From: Streptomyces sp. Ru73
GTDB lineage: Bacteria > Actinomycetota > Actinomycetes > Streptomycetales > Streptomycetaceae
Length of the DNA: 64,000 bases
Assembly (NCBI RefSeq): GCF_002920575.1
Contig: NZ_PQSQ01000005.1
Span: 101,267 to 165,266 of the forward strand
Reading direction: 5' to 3'
The notes beneath the pieces were generated by a model. That model saw only the letters and a program-made list of their open reading frames with translations. It was not told the origin of the DNA and did not search any database. Below are positions 58,660-64,000 of this stretch, piece by piece (positions within the stretch are counted from its first letter, which is position 1; each line of letters begins with the position of its first letter). The translations under genes and the position numbers were made by a program.

Positions 58660-59139
58660 ATGACTGGCTTCTACCATGTGTGTTTCGTCGTCCCGGACAT
58701 CGAGCAGGCGATGCGCGACTTCCGGCGCTCGGCTGGGGTCGAGTGGAGCGACCCGGTGTCCGACCGGATGGGTGAGTGGGACTACCGCATCGTCTTCAGC
58801 AGGGGCGGTAGCAGGGGAAGCAGCAAGGGTGGGCCTCCGTTCATCGAACTCATCACGGGACCCGCAGGCAGCCCCTGGGACGCGTCCGAGGGCGCCAGGT
58901 TCGATCACATCGGCTTCTGGTCCAGCGATGTCACGCAATCCTCCCGGCGACTGGAGAAGGAAGGCATGCCCGTCGACTTCTCGGGCTGCCCCTACGGTCG
59001 GCCGTTCGCATATCACCGTATGGACAGCATCGGGGCCCGCATCGAGTTCGTCGACGTCAGCCGACAGGCCGCCTTCCTGAGCGGATGGCACCCGGACGGC
59101 GACCCCATGCCCGCCGTTGACGAGATCCCCAGAGGCTGA
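58660..59139 (+). CDS. VOC family protein
   Basis: 159 residues. TGFYHVCFVVPDIEQAMRDFRRSAGVEWSDP starts module one. DHIGFWSSDVTQSSRRLEKEGMPVDF starts module two, and IGARIEFVDVS carries the C-terminal Glu ligand. The short Gly/Ser insert (GGSRGSSKGG) between modules is unusual. ATG 58660 is chosen over TTG 58642. It is divergent from the other VOC gene across a repeat-containing gap. Confidence 0.88.
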   Translation: MTGFYHVCFVVPDIEQAMRDFRRSAGVEWSDPVSDRMGEWDYRIVFSRGGSRGSSKGGPPFIELITGPAGSPWDASEGARFDHIGFWSSDVTQSSRRLEKEGMPVDFSGCPYGRPFAYHRMDSIGARIEFVDVSRQAAFLSGWHPDGDPMPAVDEIPRG

Positions 59140-59490
59140 ACGTCGCTGACCGAGAAGCTGAACGCTTCCTCTCCACCTCACTTCGCCTCATCTCCCTGCC
59201 TCCCCCCCCGGGTCCCGCCCCCGCCCCCGCCCTCCCCGCCCCACCCTCATCCCACCCCCAGCCCACCCACTCTCCATCCCCTTTGAGCGCTCCTGGGGCC
59301 CGATCTTGAGTGGCCCCGGGACCGCCGCCAGCTCGAGGTACGCGACTGGCCAGGCCGCATGCACCGTGCACCGTGCACCGTGTTAGCCGTCCGTTAGCGA
59401 AACGCCAACAAGATCTCCGAAGCTGATTGTCGACAGGGCGTGCCGAGCGTCGCGTCCGGCTGAAGCAGTTCCATCCACGGGGGAGCAACC
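59140..59490. other. Intergenic region with a C-rich tract and short repeats
   Basis: About 59200-59275 is a strongly strand-asymmetric cytosine-rich tract (CCCCGCCCCACCC-like). GTGCACC occurs three times at 7-base spacing near 59365-59385. No gene is seen. The segment next to 59491 should contain the lipoprotein promoter. Confidence 0.6.
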
Positions 59491-60207
59491 ATGCGCAAGA
59501 ACCTCATCCGTACGACCACCCTGGCCGCGATGGCGGCGGCCACCGTCTTCGCGCTGAGCGCCTGCGACAACGGCGGGGCCGAGTCCGCCGGCGTCTCGTC
59601 CTCGCCCAGTGCGGCGGGGGCCGCGGATCAGGGGCAGGAAGCTGATGGCGGCGCGGGTGGCGATGGCGGCGGTTCCGGTTCCGGTGGCTCCTCGGCTGGG
59701 GCGGACGGTGGGAAGTCGACGGGAGGCGGCGCGTCCGGCAACAACGGCAACGCTTCCGTCGGCGGCGGCAAGGATGGCAAGGGCGGCTACGGACAGGTGT
59801 GTGGCGCCAACGACCTGAAGTGGAGTGCCAAGTCCGAGACTCAGGCCGGCGGCTACGTGCTCATCTCGGTGACGGCCAAGTCGGGTATTACCTGCACGCT
59901 TCCGGCCGCTCTCCCGGTGGTGGCGTTCGGGTCCGACGGTACCGAAGCGGGCCCGGCCGAGCAGGCCGTCGGTGAGCCGGTAAAGCTGAGCGGCGGTACC
60001 ACGGCGTACGCCGGGGTGAACCCCAAGACGACCAACACCGATGACGGCAAGGAGCTGGAGGAGATCATCGTCTCGGTGAGCAAGGACGACCGGACCGACC
60101 CGGTCAGCCTGCACACCGGCCCCATCACCGTCGACAGGCCGATCGTCACCAACTGGCACACCACACCCCAGGACGCCGTTCCCGGCGATGGCGTGGACAG
60201 CCACTGA
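59491..60207 (+). CDS. Secreted lipoprotein, DUF4232-like
   Basis: 238 residues. The lipoprotein signal ends in the lipobox LSAC (Cys25). A Gly/Ser/Ala-rich linker of about 70 residues leads to a globular domain with two cysteines (QVCGANDLKWS, GITCTLPAAL), consistent with the DUF4232 family of actinobacterial surface proteins. The function of the family is unknown. GGGGGAGC lies upstream of the ATG. Confidence 0.85.
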   Translation: MRKNLIRTTTLAAMAAATVFALSACDNGGAESAGVSSSPSAAGAADQGQEADGGAGGDGGGSGSGGSSAGADGGKSTGGGASGNNGNASVGGGKDGKGGYGQVCGANDLKWSAKSETQAGGYVLISVTAKSGITCTLPAALPVVAFGSDGTEAGPAEQAVGEPVKLSGGTTAYAGVNPKTTNTDDGKELEEIIVSVSKDDRTDPVSLHTGPITVDRPIVTNWHTTPQDAVPGDGVDSH

Positions 60208-60282
60208 CCACAACAGCACCTGCGCCTGCGGCTGCGCCTGGAACTGGAACTGGGGAGCTTGTTCGGTATATCGCGGTATGTC

Positions 60283-60312
60283 AACGCCCGTGGGTCGGCT
60301 CCCATGGGCGTT
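60283..60312. terminator. Hairpin between lipoprotein gene and convergent small gene
   Basis: AACGCCCGTGGG pairs with 60301-60312 through one G-U pair; loop TCGGCT. Confidence 0.6.
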
Positions 60313-60338
60313 GGCGCGTACATTCCGCCCGCGGCGCG

Positions 60339-60560
60339 CTACCCCTTGGCCGGCTCGGCGCCCGGCCGCTTGACGATGTGATCGCCGACCTCGACCGACT
60401 TCCAGAGCCGACGGTCGATCCGGACCTTTATGGACTCGCCGTCGGCGAGGTTGATCTCGACGAAGTGGTACATGTTCGAGCCGTCGAGCATGCCCCGGGA
60501 CTTATCGGTGACGACGCCGTCCCAGGAATCTTCCCGTCCGGCTTTGCGTGATTTGAACAT
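60339..60560 (-). CDS. Small conserved hypothetical protein, DUF7489-like
   Basis: 73 residues: MFKSRKAGREDSWDGVVTDK, then FVEINLADGESIKVRIDRRLWKSVEVGDHIVKRPGAEPAKG, a small beta-barrel-like pattern seen in short streptomycete proteins. The sequence resembles an OB- or SH3-like fold. No function known. Confidence 0.78.
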   Translation of the reverse strand: MFKSRKAGREDSWDGVVTDKSRGMLDGSNMYHFVEINLADGESIKVRIDRRLWKSVEVGDHIVKRPGAEPAKG

Positions 60561-60687
60561 GATGGGAGTCTACGAGCGCCGACGGTCGCCCCTGCAGAGT
60601 CATCAGTAGCCTCTCGAAGATGACATATGTCATGCCTCAGCTCGCAGCGGCGCTACCCCCATGCGGCGGTTGGCAATGGGCCCAGCG

Positions 60688-62277
60688 TCATCGAAGAGGA
60701 GCAGCAGGCCCGGATGCGGACTGGGCGCGAGGTACCGGTCCAGCAGTCGCCAGCGTCGTACGCAGCAGCTCGATGTCGGGCTTGTCCGCCGGGGTGAGCG
60801 GGAGCTCGGTGAGTAGGTGGATTGCGTCGGGCGCGCACAGGCGGCCCTTGTGCGTGCTGACGAAGCCCCGGATCTCCTCCGGAGTGGGGGAGTGCCCGGC
60901 GGCGGGCACGATGGCCGCGTGGATGCGTTCGGTCTCGTCGGCATCGCGGGCACCGAAGACGGCGCACTGGGCGACTGCCGGGTGGGAGAGGAGCAGTTCT
61001 TCGACTTCGGTGGGGTGGACGTGCCCGCCCACGACGATGATGACGTTGTCCCGTCGGCCGACGACGAAGAGGTAACCGTCCTCGTTGAGCGTGCCGATGT
61101 CTCCGGTACGCAGCCATCCGTCGCGTAGCACCTTGGCGGTGAGTTCGGGCTGCCGCCAGTAGCCGGACATCACGATCGGTGACCGTACCTGGATCTCGCC
61201 CTCCTCACCCGGCGGCAGGGTCCTGCCCTCTTCGTCGCGGATGGCGACGTCGACGCCGGGCAGGGGGCGGCCGACGGTGATGCGGCCGCCGGGACCGGTG
61301 ATGGTGTGCTCGTGCGGTCGTGCCTCGCTGATGGCCGGTGCCTCGCTCTGGGCGTACCAGCCGTAGAGGATCGGGCCGAAGACGTCGGCTGCCTGCCGCA
61401 GGCGAGCGGCCGAGGAGGGCGAGCCGCCGTAGGTGATCCGGGTGAGGCTGGAGAGGTCGGTTGCGGGCAGGTCGGGGTGGTCGAGGAGCTGGTGCAGCTG
61501 GGGCGGCAACAGCCATACGTGGGTAATGCGTTCGCGTGCGATCGCGGCGAGTACGGCCCCCGGTTCGAAGGAGTGTTGCAGGACCACGGAACCGCCCTGC
61601 ATCAACGTCTTGTCGGTGAGGAAGCCGGCGAGTCGGCCGAGCGGAGTGCAGGCCAGATAGCGGGGCGGATCTCCCGCGTCGGCGATGGGGAAACCGACGC
61701 CCCTCGCGTACGGTCCGTGAGTGGTGCGGATGCCTTTGGGTACGCCAGTGGTTCCGCCCGTGTGCTGGATGTACAGGTCGTCTTCCGGGCCGACCGGTGA
61801 GGTGAAGGCGTGCGGTTCGCGCCGGGCGGCGGCCGCCAGGACGTCCTCCCCGAAGGGGTTGGGGCCCAGCCCGAGTACGGCGGGCGCCGCGAGCAGGGGC
61901 AGCAGGCCCTTCGCCGTCGTGTGCCGGGTGGAGTCGATGAGCAGCAGCGTCGTCTCGGTGCTCTCGGCGAGGCGGGCGAGTACGGCGGGGGCCAGGCCGT
62001 TGTGGAGGTGGACGACCCGGGCACCGGCGAGATGCGCGGCGTACCGGGCCGTGAGCGCCTCGGGGGTGTTGCCGGTGAGCAGGGCAACGGTCGTACCCGG
62101 TCCGAAGCCCCGTTCGGCCAGCTCCCGGGCCAGCCGGTACGTGTGATCACGCAGCTCGCCGGCGGTGACGTGCAGCCCGCCGTCAGCCGTGAGAACGGGA
62201 CGGCCGGGGGTGGCGGACAGCAGGTCGAGCAGGGCGTTGGGGTAGCTGCGGAACGCGGGGGCGGGACCGTCGGGCAT
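60688..62277 (-). CDS. AMP-binding acyl-CoA synthetase/ligase
   Basis: 529 residues of the ANL superfamily. Core motifs are A3 YIQHTGGTTGVPKGIR, A5 YGWYAQSEAP, A7 TGDIG, A8 GRRDNVIIVVGGHVHPTEVEELL and the catalytic lysine in LTPADKPD near the C-terminus. No carrier-protein domain is fused, so the product is probably an acyl-CoA or acyl-AMP passed to a partner. The acyl substrate cannot be read. ATG 62277 follows GAAGAAGAG. A long hairpin region and a divergent structured RNA lie upstream. Confidence 0.9.
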   Translation of the reverse strand: MPDGPAPAFRSYPNALLDLLSATPGRPVLTADGGLHVTAGELRDHTYRLARELAERGFGPGTTVALLTGNTPEALTARYAAHLAGARVVHLHNGLAPAVLARLAESTETTLLLIDSTRHTTAKGLLPLLAAPAVLGLGPNPFGEDVLAAAARREPHAFTSPVGPEDDLYIQHTGGTTGVPKGIRTTHGPYARGVGFPIADAGDPPRYLACTPLGRLAGFLTDKTLMQGGSVVLQHSFEPGAVLAAIARERITHVWLLPPQLHQLLDHPDLPATDLSSLTRITYGGSPSSAARLRQAADVFGPILYGWYAQSEAPAISEARPHEHTITGPGGRITVGRPLPGVDVAIRDEEGRTLPPGEEGEIQVRSPIVMSGYWRQPELTAKVLRDGWLRTGDIGTLNEDGYLFVVGRRDNVIIVVGGHVHPTEVEELLLSHPAVAQCAVFGARDADETERIHAAIVPAAGHSPTPEEIRGFVSTHKGRLCAPDAIHLLTELPLTPADKPDIELLRTTLATAGPVPRAQSASGPAAPLR

Positions 62278-62377
62278 GCAGGACTCTTCTTCTCGTGGGA
62301 TTCCAAGATCCGGGTTCCGGGATCTCGGGGACGCCTGTACCTGCCTATGAACTATCCGGGGCGGTGGTGGCTCAACC

Positions 62378-62431
62378 GTACGGCCGTTGCGGTGCTGCGG
62401 CGGCTCAACCGCTGCACCGCAACGGCCGTAC
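62378..62431. repeat. 23-bp inverted repeat upstream of the acyl-CoA ligase gene
   Basis: Left arm 62378-62400 and right arm 62409-62431 pair at 22 of 23 positions around the loop CGGCTCAA. It lies about 100 bases before the ligase start, inside its probable leader or promoter. GGCTCAACCG occurs twice in and beside it. Confidence 0.75.
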
Positions 62432-62531
62432 CGCGGCGACAGCATCCGACGGCCACCGAGACGGCCACATCATGGCGGGGTGCCGCGTCGACGCGCCCGG
62501 TTGCCTGGTACGGGCACGGCCCGCCGGCTGC

Positions 62532-62537
62532 TATAGT
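62532..62537 (+). promoter_or_regulatory. Candidate -10 element of the structured RNA
   Basis: TATAGT, a good vegetative -10 hexamer, lies about seven bases before the likely first base of the RNA. I see no convincing -35 hexamer at 17-18 bp. Confidence 0.45.
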
Positions 62538-62543
62538 TGATCT

Positions 62544-62695
62544 TGCGCAGGCCGCCGGAAGCCCGGACGGTTTGCCCGGCGTTGGTGGTCCAAGGAAAGA
62601 CGCCCCGCTTCCTGCGGGGAGATGCAGGTGCAAGGCCTGCCCAGCGCTCCACCGGAACCCCGTCCCTCCACAGAGGGGCGGGGTTCGTTGTCTTT
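62544..62695 (+). ncRNA. Probable stand-alone structured RNA with intrinsic terminator, family unassigned
   Basis: No reading frame fits here, but the plus strand folds well. Closing stem GGTGG/CCACC (62584-62588, 62649-62653) encloses stem CCCCGC/GCGGGG (62603-62608, 62614-62619) and stem GCAGG/CCTGC (62624-62628, 62636-62640), giving a three-way junction. A 13-bp terminator stem AACCCCG...CGGGGTT (62656-62685) with loop CACA and tail CGTTGTCTTT follows. No plus-strand gene lies downstream, so a trans-acting small RNA is likelier than a riboswitch. The 5' end is estimated from a TATAGT -10 element. Confidence 0.6.
62656..62695 (+). terminator. Intrinsic terminator of the structured RNA
   Basis: 13-bp stem including one G-U pair, tetraloop CACA, then a T-rich tail. 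It is among the best rho-independent-type signals in the window. Confidence 0.75.
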
Positions 62696-62953
62696 GGGCG
62701 CTTGCCCGGGTGTTGTCGCTGCTGGTTGCCGGCTGAGCCTGCCTCGTACTTGTCGGCTGAGCCTCGTACGGGGCTGGTACATCGGCACACCGGGCCGAAT
62801 GGCCGGGCCCCGGAACACCGGGCCAGAAGGCCGGGGTTCGGGAACCCACGCTCCGCTCCGAAACGCCAACACCCACCCGGTGGGCCCGCAAGCAACATGC
62901 AGGCCCACCAGGTATTCCACTGCGCGGCGCCCTCCCCGGCCGGCCAGCCCGGG

Positions 62954-63021
62954 AGGCCGGCCAGCCAGGCAGGCCGGTCAGCCGGGCAGGCCGGTCACCC
63001 CGGAAGGCCGGTCAGGGTGAG
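62954..63021. repeat. Four 17-bp tandem repeats spanning the folE stop codon
   Basis: AGGCCGGTCA or AGGCCGGCCA begins at 62954, 62971, 62988 and 63005, an exact 17-bp period. The stop codon of the GTP cyclohydrolase gene is in the third copy, so repeat-number change would alter the protein's last residues. Confidence 0.8.
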
Positions 63022-63636
63022 AAATTCGCTGCGGGAGCGGGCGTCGGTACGCAGCAGGCCCAGCAGGGTGGAGGTCATCGTGGTGGTACCGGTGGCCTGG
63101 ACGCCGCGCAGGGTCATGCACGTGTGCTCGGCCTGGATGACCACACCGACACCCTTGGGCTCCAGCTGGGTCTGCAGCCAGTCGGCGACCTGCTTGGTGA
63201 GTCGCTCCTGGACCTGCGGGCGGCAGGCGAAGTGTTCCAGGATGCGGGCGAGCTTGGACAGCCCGAGGATGCGCTGACCAGGGAGGTAACCGATGTGCGC
63301 GGTGCCGACGAAGGGCAGCAGATGGTGCTCGCACACGGAACGGAGCGGGATGCTGCGGGCGAGGACCAGTTCGTCGTACCCCTCGTCGTTGGGGAAGGTC
63401 GTCAGGTCGAACGGGCGCGGCGTGAACAGTTCGGCGTAGGCGCGGGCCATCCGGCCGGGCGTGCCCCGCAGGCTCTCGGAATCCGTACTGATGCCGAGGG
63501 CCTGCAGGAACTGCGCGGCGGCCTGCTCGGCGGCTGCCAGGTCCCTCTCCTGACCGACGGGGGAGACCACACGCAAGGCAGCCGCCTGGGGTATCGGCTC
63601 GGCCTGCTGGGGGAGGGCGGTGGAGTGCGGTGACAT
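62995..63636 (-). CDS. folE: GTP cyclohydrolase I
   Basis: 213 residues. RGTPGRMARAYAELFT, the zinc and catalytic site in IPLRSVCEHHLLPFVGTAHIGYLPG, LSKLARILEHFACRPQVQERLT, and EHTCMTLRGVQATGTTTMTS with the second zinc cysteine are all present. It converts GTP to 7,8-dihydroneopterin triphosphate, the first step to folate, pterin cofactors or 7-deazaguanines. It is not beside folate genes and follows a small membrane-protein gene by one base. It may be a second, pathway-specific copy, but that cannot be judged from this window. Confidence 0.93.
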   Translation of the reverse strand: MSPHSTALPQQAEPIPQAAALRVVSPVGQERDLAAAEQAAAQFLQALGISTDSESLRGTPGRMARAYAELFTPRPFDLTTFPNDEGYDELVLARSIPLRSVCEHHLLPFVGTAHIGYLPGQRILGLSKLARILEHFACRPQVQERLTKQVADWLQTQLEPKGVGVVIQAEHTCMTLRGVQATGTTTMTSTLLGLLRTDARSRSEFLTLTGLPG

Positions 63637-63637
63637 G

Positions 63638-63964
63638 TCAGCTGCCTCCGACGCCCAGGGCGGACAGCAGGACGAGTACCACCGTCACCACGGCGAACAG
63701 CCCGTGGGCCAGGACCACGGCGACGGGGAAGTGCCGCTCGGCGGGTACGGCCTGCTGGGTGCCGGCCGGCTGCCCGGCGCCTGCCGGGGCCGTGGCGTGG
63801 GCGCGGTACACGGGGAGCCAGCGCGCCAGCATGACGAAGCCGAGGAGCGCGACGGGCACGAGCAGGATGAAGGAGGTCCAGGCCAGTGCGTCCTTGTCGG
63901 CGACGAGGTAGATGATCCACACGACGAGGCCGATCGCGGCCAGCGCGAAGTGACCGAAGATCAC
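63638..63964 (-). CDS. Small membrane protein of unknown function, co-transcribed with folE
   Basis: 108 residues, three predicted membrane helices: FALAAIGLVVWIIYLVAD, WTSFILLVPVALLGFVMLARWL and FPVAVVLAHGLFAVVTVVLVLLSAL. A Pro/Ala/Gly-rich loop separates helices two and three. The stop codon is one base before the folE ATG (TGACATG), so the two are translationally linked. The start is GTG 63964; an in-frame stop codon lies seven codons upstream of it, so the gene is complete. No function is apparent. Confidence 0.72.
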   Translation of the reverse strand: MIFGHFALAAIGLVVWIIYLVADKDALAWTSFILLVPVALLGFVMLARWLPVYRAHATAPAGAGQPAGTQQAVPAERHFPVAVVLAHGLFAVVTVVLVLLSALGVGGS

Positions 63965-64000
63965 CGGGACCGAAGGTGGCTGTTACCGCTGCGGGCGCCG

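Noticed and set aside
62544..62695. Calling a named riboswitch or T-box
   Set aside because: The stems do not show consensus bases of the families I can recall, and no same-strand gene follows the terminator.

Overview
The window looks like a chromosomal segment of a Streptomyces or close relative. The DNA is strongly GC-rich with G/C in third codon positions. GTG and TTG starts behind GGAGG-type ribosome sites are frequent. Family content is typical of the group: an S-(hydroxymethyl)mycothiol dehydrogenase (mycothiol is an actinobacterial thiol), a multidomain SpoIIE-type phosphatase, an ANTAR/GAF protein, a Tat-exported molybdo-hydroxylase, an EF-hand protein and many one-gene regulators. 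There are no rRNA, tRNA, phage structural or transposase genes. It reads as accessory or lineage-variable chromosome: short transcription units with local regulators rather than housekeeping operons.

Layout. 0-14.7 kb: Rieske oxygenase, SpoIIE-type sensor phosphatase, MFS transporter, mycothiol-dependent formaldehyde dehydrogenase, an NB-ARC-like ATPase without a DNA-binding domain, a dienelactone hydrolase/MarR divergent pair, a cytochrome P450 behind a near-perfect 30-bp palindrome, and two membrane-anchored proteins of unknown function. 14.9-18.5 kb: a compact operon of a 59-residue peptide, a small Peptidase_S74/tail-fibre-chaperone-like protein, TfuA and YcaO, the whole flanked by 21-bp inverted repeats ending in CTAG. 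This is the most unusual part of the window. 18.5-32.3 kb: GAF regulator and flavin monooxygenase, AlkD-like DNA glycosylase, GNAT, then a redox and stress block (SRPBCC protein, FdhF/YdeP molybdoenzyme, hemerythrin-like and ferritin-like proteins, sulfite-oxidase-like enzyme), a Ca/cation exchanger, and a PadR/SnoaL-like pair. 32.5-41.1 kb: two-subunit IorAB molybdo-hydroxylase, VWA protein, TetR/aldo-keto reductase pair with a shared operator, TetR/CocE-esterase pair.

41.3-47.9 kb: a protein carrying the N-terminal motif of proteins linked to extracellular contractile injection systems (eCIS), an MFS exporter/LysR pair, two proteins of unknown function, a GNAT, and a 51-codon secreted peptide. 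48.0-53.4 kb: an amino-acid group with XRE-cupin regulator, aminotransferase, arginase-family protein with altered metal sites, EF-hand protein, ChrR-like cupin and ornithine cyclodeaminase-like protein. This may be arginine/ornithine-type catabolism or a specialised amino-acid modification. 54.0-64.0 kb: ANTAR-GAF protein, secreted amidase, two VOC proteins, lipoprotein, acyl-CoA ligase, a probable stand-alone structured RNA with its own terminator, and GTP cyclohydrolase I with a small membrane protein.

Starts were chosen by ribosome-binding sites and family length, and alternatives are stated where they matter. Function calls rest on recognised motifs and family resemblance read by eye; no database search was possible.
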